Of a DNA stretch of 64,000 nucleotides, positions 19,451 through 30,400 are shown piece by piece. A program made the translations under genes and the position numbers. Each line of letters opens with the position of its first letter. The first letter of the stretch is position 1. The stretch comes from Cherax quadricarinatus (taxonomy: Eukaryota > Arthropoda > Malacostraca > Decapoda > Parastacidae): NCBI RefSeq assembly GCF_038502225.1, contig NC_091300.1, positions 50,459,668 through 50,523,667 on the forward strand. Reading direction: 5' to 3'. The notes below the pieces were generated by a model. It was not told the origin of the DNA. It was given only the letters and a program-made list of their open reading frames with translations, and did no database searches.

Positions 19451-19689
19451 GGGAACTAAGGAAGAGGAGCCAGTCAAATATAAAGAAAGGGGAGGACTGC
19501 AAGGGAGCTAGGTGCCCACAGAGGGAGAGCAAGTGCACAGAGGTGGGGGGAAGGAGAACGATGAAATAAATAATGAAGGAACAGAAACACGCGACAGAAG
19601 AAAGACAAAAAAAGAGACAAAAAAAAAGGAAAGGGGAAGAGGGAGAAGAAGAAAATGAGGAATCATTTTACAATGTAGTGGGAGAGGAA

Positions 19690-21290
19690 GGCATCTAGAG
19701 AGAAGAAGCCAGGACTAAGATTCATACAAGGAAAGTTGTGTATTAGAGAGGATTCAACAAGACAGCGACTGTTAAAGTTGGAAGTAGGGAAGACAGTTTT
19801 AGCAGAAGACCAGTCTATAGGATGGCTGTGATCTCTGACGTGACAGAAAAGAGCATTGTTAGTGTCGGCGAGCCTAACGCTTTTTTTGTGCTCCCTAAGT
19901 CTCTCAGAAAGAGATCGGCCAGTTTCTCCAAAGTATTGAAGAGGACAGGAGGAGCAAGAAATAGAGTAGACACCAGGAACATCTCTAGAGGGAGGAGAGG
20001 TATGAAGGAGATTAGTGCGCAGAGTGTTAGTCTGGTGGAAAGTAAGCTTGATGTCTAAGGGACGGAGATAATTGTTGAGATTAGAAAGACCGGAAATGTA
20101 GGAAAGGCAGAAGACAGAAGAGTTCCCAGGAGTAGAGAGTTTGGGAGAGAAGAAATTACGTTTAGCCCGTGAGAAGGCAGAGTTTATGAAATGGGAAGGG
20201 TAGCCAAGACGGGAAAACGAATTGTGAAGAGTGGAAATTTCTGCTGGAAGGAACTGAGGATCACAGATGCGGAGGGCACGGAGAAAGAGGGAGGCCCAGT
20301 AGGCCTTCTGCAGTGTTCCTACATTCTTATGTTCTTATGTTCTTATGTTCTTATGTTCTTAAGAACACTTTTCTTGACAGGGGAAGCATGATAGGAAAAG
20401 TAGTGAATGTACATGCCACTGTGCATAGGTTTTCGGTAAACGGAAAAGGAAAAACCTGTATCTGAGCGGTGGACATGGACATCAAGGAAAGGAAGCAAGG
20501 AATTAGATTCCCATTCAGCCTTAAACTTAATGGAAGGGGCAAGATTATTAAGAGCTTCAAGAAAAGGTTGGAAGAGGTTGGAGTCATGAGGCCACAGAGC
20601 AAATATGTCGTCCACTCAGCGGAACCAGAGTGAAGGTTGCATATCGATGGTAGGAAGAAGAACAGTCTCGAAGTATTCCATGTAAAGATTAGCAAGGACA
20701 GGAGAGAGAGGAGAGTCCATAGCGACACCGAAGGTTTGAGAATAATATTTCCCTTGGAAGGAAAAGGAATTAGAGTCCAGAGGCGGATAAGATCAAGAAA
20801 GACATCAATAGGTATAGGGAGATGTAGAAACACTTCAAGGGCCTTCTCTCTAAGGAAATCAAGGACATCATCAAGAGGGACATTGGTGAAGAGGGACTCA
20901 ACGTCAAGACTAAGCATCTTACAGGTTGGGAGAGAGCGATCCCGTTCAATGAAGTCTTGAGAGTGACGGAGGTGGGCAGGAGAAAAAGTACCAAGAAAGG
21001 GAGTGATGGTTTTAGCCAACCAAGAAGCAAGAGAATAAGAGACAGAACCTCTAGAGGATATGATAGGACGTAGGGGAATATCAGGTTTCTGAGTTTTGGG
21101 AAGGCCATAGAAATAGGGAAGAGGGGGATAGATGACACGAAACCGTTGAACAAGGTCAAAGTCAGGAGGACAGAGGTCGGAGAGAGTCCTTAGTTTCTTG
21201 TTGAAAGTTCTCTTGATGCTATCAAGACGGTTGGAAACGAGAGGAGTGTAGGTACGTGAGTCAGAGAGCAAGACATCCGCTTGACTTTGT
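19690..21290 (-). pseudogene. PLE-B RT and GIY-YIG, frameshifted
   Basis: Minus strand. The RT part shows LPYFYGLPKTQKPDIPLRPIISSRGSVSYSLASWLAKT, MLSLDVESLFTNVPLDDVLDFLREKA (motif A), then frameshifts through the YVDD-like region near 20600 (VDDIFALWPHD) and LPFLDVHVHRSDTGFSFSVYRKPMHSG. A CR1 tail interrupts at 20361-20288. Beyond it, the reverse complement of 20290-19690 encodes the GIY-YIG part (CPPSLEMFLVSTLFLVLLVLF in one frame; the ETGRSLS-type frame is near 19930). It is the same family as 44180-46118, which gives a cleaner reading. Confidence 0.75.
20288..20361 (+). mobile_element. CR1 3' tail inserted in PLE-B RT
   Basis: About 70 bases: ggcccagtaggccttctgca, then five TTCTTATG octamers. 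It splits the PLE-B frame at the site that reads gttcttatctccctcttt in the intact relative at 45014. It is an extreme 5' truncation with the octamer tail intact. Confidence 0.8.
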
Positions 21291-21585
21291 AAATGGTCCA
21301 AGTCGGACCGAAACGTCGTCGTAAGCACACAGTAGGCTTCTTCAGTCGAGTACAGAAAGTAGGACATGACCTCTCAGTGGCTACATTCTCACTACTACTA
21401 CTCTGCACCTCTCCTTCCGACAATATTTAAGTCTCAACACTGTCGCTTGATCTTCAGTTAGTTCCAGACTTTGGAACAGAACTTCTCCAGGCTGAGGGAC
21501 TGACAACCTCAAATCTACGACTTCAAGGTTGATGGACGGATTTCATCGTCTTCACATCTCTACTGCTCCTGCCTACTTTCTGTAC

Positions 21586-21624
21586 TCGACTGAAGAAGCC
21601 TACTGTGTAGGCGAAACGTTTCGA
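21586..21624 (+). ncRNA. Hammerhead ribozyme, F3 plus unit
   Basis: UCGA 21586-21589, core CUGAAGA from 21590, extra A, stem II GCCUAC/GUAGGC, GAAAC-GUU, UCGA 21621-21624. Same fold as F1, with AAUAAAG downstream. Confidence 0.7.
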
Positions 21625-21802
21625 AATAAAGTTACCTAAATGTTGTCTATGTCTTATCTATAGTAAACCTTAATGGAGCTAGTCACTCGTTGCCCTCTAC
21701 TATCTCTCTTTGTTTGTTGATCAATTGCTTTGCTTTTGCTAGCAACTTTATTTTGAATATTGTCTTTTAAACATATCCACGACAAGTCATCAATTACCCC
21801 CC

Positions 21803-22609
21803 TCAGTTGAATTGGCTAATGTAACCACTCCGGCCCCAGAGAGATGAAGCCCATCTCTTGCATACCTTGCCATAGAATTTGTCCCAGTTATCAATGAATG
21901 GGATTGCAGGTTCCTTGCAGTACCTGTCTAGCCAGCAATTTATACCAATTGCCCTAGACATCCATTCATTGCCCACTCCCTTTCTAGGCAAGATGCTACA
22001 TATGATTGGGATTCCTCCCATAGACCTGACCACTTCTATGGCTGACCTGTACTTATGCAGTAGCTCTTGTCTCCTGCCCTTCCTAATGTCATTACCCCCA
22101 GTACTAAGACAGATAATGGGCTTGTTCCGATTACCTGACATAATATTACCTAGCCTGCTGACTATGTCACCAACACCAGAGTATGGGAGGCACACCCTCT
22201 GTCTGACCTTCCTATCTCCGTTACAAAAAGCACAGTCTGTATTTCTTACCTGATAATCTCCTACAATTAGAATATTCTTACCTTGATTAGCTGGGGAGTC
22301 AGTGATATCTTTAACCTCACTAACCACTGAGATACACTCGTCTTGGAGAACAGAGAATCGATTTCCTACCTTCACATCTCTATTAACCCTCCTTATTTTC
22401 CTTCTTCCTGAGTTGTGAACCACTTGCCACTTAAAACAGCTGCCACTTTCACAGCTGGTGACCATTTCCTCTTTACCAGCTCCATCCATCTCACACTCAC
22501 TCCCAGACCCATATAGACGAGGCTTCAGCTTCCTATTTTCCTCCTGAAGAAGTAGAACCTCCTCCTTCAGCACTTTAACCTGAGATTCAAAAACACTACA
22601 ACAAGCCAT
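21803..22609 (-). CDS. CR1-D ORF1 protein: coiled coil plus SGNH esterase-like domain
   Basis: A 268-codon open frame. Residues 5-30 (VFESQVKVLKEEVLLLQEENRKL) form a leucine-heptad coiled coil. A basic segment (GRRKIRRVNRDVK) follows. From about residue 115 comes the SGNH-like domain: ILIVGDYQVRN, CLSTGGNDIRKG, GGIPIICSILPRKGVGNEW and IDNWDKFYG. The GDS serine, still present in CR1-C (GDSQ), is tyrosine here, and the terminal D-x-x-H block is lost by a frameshift after FYGK. CR1 ORF1 proteins bind RNA and accompany ORF2; the esterase role is unclear. This copy is probably inactive as an enzyme. Confidence 0.75.
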   Translation of the reverse strand: MACCSVFESQVKVLKEEVLLLQEENRKLKPRLYGSGSECEMDGAGKEEMVTSCESGSCFKWQVVHNSGRRKIRRVNRDVKVGNRFSVLQDECISVVSEVKDITDSPANQGKNILIVGDYQVRNTDCAFCNGDRKVRQRVCLPYSGVGDIVSRLGNIMSGNRNKPIICLSTGGNDIRKGRRQELLHKYRSAIEVVRSMGGIPIICSILPRKGVGNEWMSRAIGINCWLDRYCKEPAIPFIDNWDKFYGKVCKRWASSLWGRSGYISQFN

Positions 22610-22770
22610 GGTGTTCTGTAAAACCTCACGCTAACTCCCCGAGAGCTTAGGACAGAAGCACAGATCCAATTCTCTAGATCAAGAGCCCCTGAACAGCATC
22701 AAGGAACCTTCCTTGAGGGGACTAAGTCCTCGTAAACCACAAATATAGATCAGATTGTATTAATGAACAA

Positions 22771-25140
22771 CATAGTGTTGAAGATTGAGTTCTAAACAGA
22801 TTAACAACATTATGCTTAAATTGAGATTGTAGTTACAATCAACAGTTATTTACAATATATTCGCAGAGAAACACTAAACCCGCATGTGCCATAGTGTACC
22901 TGGGTAATGGAAAATACTCATGTCTAACTCGAAAATATCATTATTCATCCAAAGCGGCAACATAGTTATCATGAATTCTTAATAATTTTCTTTGTCATCA
23001 TCATATGGAGAGAATAATTATCAGAAACAAAAAGTAATAATAATTTACGGCAATTATGTACGGTAATTATAGCAGGTAATCGTAACAACATAACAATATA
23101 GCAAAAAAAATCACTAATTAAATGGGAAAGAAATGTAATACACACCAGCGAGAAAAAGAAAACGGAAAAGAACATGGGACTCCTTGTCTACAAAATCATG
23201 TAATGCTGAACCGAAGAAGAGAATCATCCAAAGGGAAACGTAACTTTCAAAAATTAAATAGAAGTATCGAAAGGTTAAATAACAGGAAAACCTATAGATA
23301 TATAAAAAAAGAGTTGAAATTATTAAAAAGAAGAGATGGCACAGGAAAAAAACAATGATGATCGAAAAAAATTATGAAAGGGTTACAAGGTGACATTAAC
23401 CACTTCTTCCGGTAGACAATATTAAACAACACTATGCTCAACGAAGATATATTTCAGTCGCATCACAATGAAAAATATTAAGACATAAAAATAGGAAATA
23501 AAAGAAAAAAAACTTAAACCACCCGTCTTTCGTTACACTTAAGTGACTTACGGTTACTGATATCGAGGATCTTACAGCCATGTTTCACTACACTGACACT
23601 ATCACAACTACATGGAATATAATCTGGACTACAAGAATCTTCAAAACAAAAGATACAAAGCTAATGATGATACACTTCTGGGAACTTATACTATCTTATA
23701 CAGAAATACTGCAGCACATTAGCAACACTACCTGTGGCATGCTAAAAGTATGTTACAGTTTATTCTGCGTATGTCACACTCTCATATAAGCTGCCTCCCA
23801 ACCAGCGAACCAGGTGCTAAGGGTTTAACGATCAATAGGGTACCCATTGTTAAATCAGTACCTTGCCGCATTGACCAGTCACAGGCAAGCCCACCAAAGC
23901 TGAAGCAACGTGGTTCAAATTATATCTGGTGAAGGATATAAGAGTCATAAAATTGTTGAGTTTGCTCAACTTTGAAACCCATTACGACCAGGTCTCAGGC
24001 CTTTGTTCGTAATATCACTTTAGGCAGGTGAATTTTCCCAGATCTGCAGCAAGTACTGAGAATATTCACGTCTTGTACAAAATCAGTAAGAGTCTTAATT
24101 ATTGGGAATGTATAAATTTCTTTACGAGGGTAGGCTCTGAAATGCAGGCGAGAAAGATACATCATTGTTTATTCATGAGAAAAATTGAAAAGATTGGTTC
24201 AACATCACCAAAAACATGTACTAATTTAAAAAAGCTGAAAAGAAACTAAATATTTATTTTTGTGAGATTGTAAATGCTTCATCCATTTGGAATCAAACCA
24301 TTACTACCGCACCCCATCCCCTTCAAAGAAAAAAATTGGCCTGTTTGTTGTAACAGGAGTAGACTTATCCTTGTGTCCTATAGTATTTAATTAGGTATCT
24401 CAGAATGGATATTTTGAAGCAGTTGCCTTAATTTTTGTTTTTAAAATTTTCATTTATAAATTTAGAATGTCTCATTCGACCAGTTTCAAATTTTAGGGGA
24501 TAAGGAACTTTTGCATTATTGGCATGTGCTGGTGACCTCTGGTTAGCGAGGAAGTGACGATTTCCCTGTTCCTTGGAATGGTTTAGAAGGCCTATCAAAT
24601 ATCTTCTGTTTAGCTTCATGTATTCAGCACTTGTGTTTTCTACTAAAACAGTCATAATGTTTGCCGGAGTAGGTGCACATCTGCCAGTTTTGTGTTGGAA
24701 AAAACTGAAGCTTCATACAAAAAGGAGAGTTCTCAGTAAGAGTAGTTTTTGATAACCTACATTAAAATTCTGAATGGTTGTATTGTGAACAATAAACTGA
24801 GATTGCCTTTTTTGACAGGCTTCAAACTATCAGTGTGGTGGGCCTTATTGAAAGTTAATTTGTTATTCATTTTGAGCTGTGTAATTTTAATTTACCTTTT
24901 CTATTAATAATCTGATTTAAATGCAACAACTGGAAAATAGCTTTTTCTTCGACTTCAAATCCTAAAAGACAGTTTATCATAAATAGAAATATCTGTAGAT
25001 TGTTTTAGGGGTGTGTAGTGACCAATTTAAAAAATATATATATTGAAAAATTGTTACGGCTGAGACATTAATTTGCAATGCAATAACTTGTATATGCCTC
25101 ACCCAATCATACATGGCTTATTTCACAAAGCTTTGGACTG
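22771..25140. other. AT-rich region, no gene recognised
   Basis: Short frames only (up to about 78 codons), low complexity and many A/T runs. Nothing resembling a conserved protein, tRNA or repeat found elsewhere in the window. It may be old, decayed repeats or plain intergenic DNA. Confidence 0.5.
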
Positions 25141-26395
25141 CTATTGGATTGTATAGATGCTGGTAGGACAATTCTCACTTTACACCTATGCTCTTCTCTC
25201 AGAGCTCCTCTTCAAGGGGGGCTTGTGGTGAAGAGGCTATCGGTCTGAGGAACTGGACCTTTTGGTCTTCTTCCACAGACCAAACCTAATTACCCCACAA
25301 TCCTCCCTTCTCTATCCCATGCTCTCCATCCCGCCTTTATTTCCCTTTCCTCTCCCTCCCAACCCACCCCCTTTCCCCGTCCCCTTTGTAGCCTTTGGGG
25401 TCCTTCCCTCTGGCATTACGTTTTCTAGGTAGAGGGAAGTATGCCCGAGTTCATCCTGCTCTGCGAGGTTCTGCGGGTGTGGTGTAGTTTGCCGTGAAAT
25501 CTGGATTATCTGGAGGAGCCCTGCTCCCTTTCTGGATTTCTGAGAAGTGGGTGGGATGTCCTGCAGATGATGGGTGTATCTCCAGAGGCTGCCTGTCGAT
25601 TTTGGGAGGTGGCAGCCGAAGGAGGTATGCTCTGTGGCAGGTTTCTGACTGCTCCCTCTTTTGTCCGCCAAGGTGGCTTTGTAGATTTCAGGTTGTTATT
25701 CCGGAGAGCTGGTGTACTTGTGTGACGGATAAGGTATGGCATGGCTTCAATGCTGCATCTGCACTGCTTGTGGTCTCGAGGTCCTCTCAGATGAAAGGAA
25801 GAACTTACAGCCCTTTCATGCCTTATAGTAACTGTCCTTATGCTGTCCCTTTTTTTTTTCTTTCCTGCTTTTTTTTAATAACAATAAGAAAGAAGTCCCA
25901 TCATCACAGAGTCTTCATTCCGTAATAACCCTCCTCCTCCTAGGCCCCTTTTTGTTACCACATCCTGTTCTGACATGGCTTCATTATTGGACCATTCTTC
26001 AGACTCTTCCCATACCCCTGTACCTCCTGCTGGTGGCACTTCGTCATGCTCTCCAGTTGCTGAGGCTCCTCCTGTTTCTTCTAGTGCCTCAGCCTCTTGC
26101 ACACCTTCCCTGAATATGGTGTGATGGTTTTTGGATCGCCCACCTACACGAGTTCGGACTGTCCACGGTACTACACCTAAACGTTACAGACCATTTATTG
26201 ACGATGGTTCTTCGATGTCTCCTCATTCTACCCAAAAACGACCTACGTGATACCCACTTCCTTTACACACCATGCTTACAGGTACACGCCATGTTTACAA
26301 GTACAAAGGAACTATGCATGCTTTCGGGCAATCGCTAAGTACCTTACCCTCTGCCATACATTTATTAAATAAAAACACTAACCACTCCAAATAAC
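25141..26395 (+). other. Possible decayed transposon 5' region, unclassified
   Basis: The sequence changes to GC-richer, with ccttttggtcttcttccaca and pyrimidine-rich stretches. Plus-strand frames include 25494-25925 (143 codons: W/C-rich ending in ITIRKKSHHHRVFIP), then a Ser/Pro-rich segment (about 25975-26120) and PPTRVRTVHGTTPKRYRPFIDDGSS near 26140. This looks like the broken ORF1 of some retroelement, but I cannot name the family. Confidence 0.3.
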
Positions 26396-26537
<142 letters not shown>

Positions 26538-26665
26538 GTGTGTGTATGCCCAGTTTGGTTCATATTTCGTGGCACTGTGGTGCTGCCATCTATAGGCCTA
26601 CCCAGCTCAGCCCGCACCACACATACCATGTCTCACTCATGCAGCCGACGTCACTCTAGAAACAA

Positions 26666-29436
26666 GGTCTACTCAGAGAAAATTTAAATTGTTGTCTTAG
26701 ACATGATGTAAGATTAGAAACATCGAACACAGAATCTGTTTGGCTACAGTTTCTCGAGGGACATGACAAATTAATTTTGGGTGTGATTTATAGGCCCCCA
26801 AACCTTGATAGGGAGGGCAGTAAGCTGTTACGGGACGAAATTCATAAGGCATCTAGATATGAAAATGTTGTTATAATGGGAGATTTTAACTTTAGACAAA
26901 TTGATTGGAACAATATGACAGGAAATGTTGAGTCTAGTGACTTTCTTGATACGGTTCAGGATTGCTTTTTAGAACAGTTTGTGACAGAACCAACTAGAGG
27001 AAACAATCTGCTTGACTTGGTTCTTGCCAACAAAGATTCACTAATTAATAATCTTGAGGTTAATGATGAGCTTGGGGAAAGTGTTCACAAATCACTTAGT
27101 TTTAATATATCATGGAATTACCAAGATAACTACAATCAAATCTCTGTCCCAGATTTTCGCTTGGCCGACTTCATGGGATTGAAAAATTACCTGGGTGGGC
27201 TAAATTGGGATGTCCTGACTATGGGTCAGGTAGGTGATCTTGGTTGCCAATATGACGTTTTTCAGAGCATAGTCCTAGCCGCCCAGACAACTTTTGTTCC
27301 GAGTAGGGAAATTAGATCTAACAAAAATGATCCCAAATGATGAACAATAGATTAAAAGATTTCATTGGTCAAAAGAGAGGCATATATAGGCGTATCAAAA
27401 GAGGGGATGGGCAGTTAAGAAATCAATATATTCAATTAAAGAGAGAAATAAAGAAAGAAATAAGAAAAGCAAAAAGGGATTATGAGGCTAAGGTCGCAAG
27501 GGATTCAAAGATTAACTCTAAAGGATTCTTTCAGGTATACAGAAGTAAGATTAGGGACAAGATTGGCCCACTTAAGAGTAACTCTGGTCAGATCACTGAC
27601 AGTGATAAGGATATGTGTGAAATTCTAAATGCCTACTTCCTCTCAGTTTTCACCCAGGAAAATACTAGTGATGTTCCTGAAATAATAGATTATGTAGAAC
27701 AGGATGATAATAAACTATGCACGATTGCGGTAACTAGTGACATGGTCCTCAGACAAATAGAGAAACTAAAACCTAACAAATCCCCAGGTCCTGATGAACT
27801 GTTTGCAAGGGTGTTAAAGGAATGTAAAGAGGAACTTAGCATACCTTTGGCTAATCTTTTTAACATATCACTACAAACTGGCATGGTGCCTGATACGTGG
27901 AAAATGGCGAATGTAAAACCTATTTACAAGGCAGGTGACAGGTCCTTGGCTTCGAACTATAGACCATTAAGCCTTACCTCCATAATGGGAAAATTTATGG
28001 AATCAATAATTGCCCAAGCAATTCGTAGCCATCTTGACAGGCACAGACTGATTAATGAATCTCAATACGGTTTTACAAAGGGACATTCCTGTCATACGAA
28101 TTTACTAATTTTTTTCACTAAGGTGTTTGAGGAGGTAGATTATGGTAATGAATATGATATTGTGTATATGGACTTCAGTAAGGCTTTCGATAAAGTTCCA
28201 CACCAGAGGCTACTGAGGAAACTTAAGGCACACGGAATAGGAGGAGAAATTTTTTCCTGGGTAGAGGCATGGCTGACAAATAGACAGCAGAGAGTTTGCA
28301 TAAATGGGGAGAAATCAGAATGGGGGCACGTCACAAGCGGTGTTCCTCAGGGGTCAGTGTTGGGCCCGTTGTTGTTCACAATTTACATAAACGACATAGA
28401 TGAGGGAATAAATAGCGACATAAGCAAATTTGCTGATGACACCTAAATAGGCAGTCCAATTCATTCTAATGAGGACACTAGAGCACTCCAGGATGATTTG
28501 AATAGACTGATGCAAAGGTCGGAGAAGTGGCAGATACAGTTTAATATTGACAAATGCAAAGTTCTAAATGTTGGACAGGTAAATAACCATGCCACTTATA
28601 AACTAAATAATGTAGATCTTAATACTACTGATTGCGAAAAGGATTTAAGAGTTCTGGTTAGCAGTAATTTAAAACCAAGACAACAGTGCATTAGTGTTCG
28701 CAATAAAACTAACAGAATTCTTGGCTTCATATGTAGAAGTATAAATAATAGAAGTCCTCAGGTTGTTCTTCAACTCTATATATCCTTGGTTAGGCCTCAT
28801 TTAGACTATGCTGCTCAGTTCTGGTCACCGTATTACAGAATGGATATAAATGCTCTGGAAAACGTACATAGGAGGATGACAAAGATGATCCCATGTATCA
28901 GAAATCTTCCCTATGAGGATAGACTGAGGGCCCTGAATCTGCACTCTCTTGAAAGGCGTAGAATTAGGGAGGATATGATCGAGGTGTATAAATGGAAAAC
29001 AGGAATAAATAAAGGGGATGTGAATAGCGTGCTGAAAATTTCCAGCCAAGACAGGACTCGCAACACTGGTTTTAAGCTGGAAAAAATCAGATTCAGAAAG
29101 GATATAGGAAAGCACTGGTTTGGTAATAGAGTTGTGGATGAGTGGAATAAACTCCCGAGTACAGTTATTCAGGCTAAAACGTTGTGTAGTTTTTAAAATA
29201 GGTTAGATAAATACATGAGTGGGTGTGGGTGGGTGTGAGTTGGACCTGACTAGCTTGTGCTGCTGGGTCTGGTGCAGTGCTCCATCCTTGAGTGGAGGCG
29301 ATCAGACTGGGTGGGTCATTGGGCTAATCCGGGGGGGGGATCATTGGTCTAATCCGGGGGGGGGCATGGACCTGCTCCGCATGGGTCAGTAGGCCTGTTA
29401 CAGTGCTCCTTCTTTCTTATGTTCTTATGTTCTTAT
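26666..29436 (+). mobile_element. CR1 LINE copy CR1-E, 5'-truncated
   Basis: Plus-strand CR1 starting inside the endonuclease region (agaaaatttaaattg) and ending in octamers ttcttatgttcttatgttctt at 29412-29436. It interrupts the repeat whose uninterrupted form at about 31670 reads ggtctactctgtcac, with about 4 bases (actc) duplicated. It is the best preserved CR1 body in the window. Confidence 0.85.
26720..29240 (+). pseudogene. CR1-E ORF2: endonuclease and reverse transcriptase, nearly intact
   Basis: The AP endonuclease C-terminal half (GVIYRPPNLDREGSKLLRDEIHK, MGDFNFRQIDWNN, RGNNLLDLVLANKDS) runs to 27338, where one missing base (DPK then TGA) shifts the frame. RT at 27337-28446: [73 protein letters not shown] (motif A), [19 protein letters not shown] (motif B), KFADDT (motif C). 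A TAA (28444) and another near 29194 replace expected lysine codons. The C-terminal block FRKDIGKHWFGNRVVDEWNKLP ends the protein. The N-terminal part of the endonuclease is missing. Confidence 0.85.
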
Positions 29437-30054
29437 TACTCTTCCCTGGGCATGACCCTCCTGGGCCAGGCTTAAACGTACTGCCTGTATACCAAGAACC
29501 CAAATAAAGTAATGAAGCCTCCGAAGCTTTATCACTGACCCCGCTTGTGTAAGCACCCAAATCATTACGATAAATGGTGATAATGGTGGTTGCAGCAAAT
29601 GCGTTGTCTGGAGAAAGGAAGGAATGAAGATGTTGTCTCCACTTCATCGTCCCATTCAAGAAGCATCCATCTCTGAATGAGTTTTCCGATGTTGTGTCTG
29701 CAAGGATCAATAGGATCCAGGCCGAATTTTCCTCGAGAATTCTTCGTGCTGCTGTTGTACAGCTCAGCACGGCTATTTCAGCAAGTCAGAGGTGAGTGTG
29801 GTTGATTCTCCAAGTGGGTATGTTGGGTGCTGACGAAGCAGCCGGATCCTCCACCCACACTCATCACACTACCACCATACACCACCACACTCTCACACTC
29901 TCTTTGATGTTTATCTCTGAATTCAGTGTGAATTCAGAGATAAACATCCAAGTACCCGAGGTCACTCGAAGCCACGTGGATCACGAAGCCATGTGTGGAT
30001 AAGGCCATGTGGATCTACACGCCATGTGGAGTGAGCCACTGTGAGTTACCAAAG

Positions 30055-30400
30055 CCACATGCTATTGTCTATTGCCTGACATCACCCATGACGTCACCAA
30101 GCTGGCCGCAACACTTACCTGACGTCAGCCACGACGTCTGCCCGACGTCACCTCGCAATATTACCCATTATGTCTCTGACGTCACCCTGGATGTTGCCTG
30201 ACGCTACACACGACGTTTGCCTAACGTCACCTCACGACCTCACCCTGAACGTCTGCCTGACGTCACCTTGCGAAGTCAATTAGGACGTCTGCCCAATGTC
30301 ACCCACAAAGTCTGCCCTGACATCACCTCGCAATGTCACCCCACGACATCCCTCACGAAGCCACGCCTGACATCACTACATGATGTCACGTGGACAGTGT
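30055..30400 (+). repeat. Degenerate minisatellite rich in ACGTCA motifs
   Basis: Irregular 30-40-base units built on 'gacgtcacc', 'gacgtctgcc', 'gacatcacc' and 'cacgacgt'. At least five contain the CRE-like core (T)GACGTCA. It lies in the non-coding interval between the LTR-like repeats. Frames across it have no resemblance to a known protein. Confidence 0.6.

Larger units (their letters stand above)
19175..21325 (-). mobile_element. Penelope-like element PLE-B, first copy
   Basis: A minus-strand PLE of a second family. Its 3' terminal sequence, around the GGUCC-loop-GGACC-GAAAC motif at about 19258-19275, is repeated inverted at the other end (21295-21322). Both 3' ends thus face outward. 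Between them lie RT (21300-20362), a 70-base CR1 tail (20288-20361) and GIY-YIG (20290-19680). A purine-rich 3' UTR with (GTA)n at 19340-19450 follows the coding part. Confidence 0.75.
18698..21671. mobile_element. F3 repeat insertion with nested PLE-B, 12-bp TSD
   Basis: The TSD atagtaaacctt lies at 18698-18709 and 21660-21671. A minus-strand F3 unit begins at 18710, and a plus-strand F3 unit ends at 21659 with a hammerhead at 21586-21624. F3 resembles F1 but differs in length and sequence (ggaaggagaggtgcagag, actactact). PLE-B is inserted in the second minus unit near 19175-21325. About 50 bases of F3, from the terminal arm into the hammerhead, are missing at that point. Confidence 0.8.
14656..22770 (-). 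mobile_element. CR1 LINE copy CR1-D, split by three nested insertions
   Basis: A minus-strand CR1 from its 5' UTR (about 22770) through ORF1 (22609-21803) and ORF2 to a 3'-truncated end near 14656, where CR1-C abuts. The F3/PLE-B block (18710-21659), an 81-bp hairpin (17556-17636) and the F2 array (14980-16871) are inserted in it, each with its own TSD. Without them the copy would be about 3.2 kb. Confidence 0.8.

Noticed and set aside
19271..19538. Poly-valine, poly-tyrosine and poly-leucine frames
   Set aside because: Translations of the (GTA)n microsatellite.
23122..23358. Lys/Arg-rich 78-codon frame as a small basic protein
   Set aside because: A-rich DNA gives such composition by chance; no start context, splice pattern or homologous feature is visible.
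25494..25925. 143-codon frame as a host gene
   Set aside because: No recognisable domain, a poly-T/poly-A run at its end and a broken continuation; more likely transposon debris.
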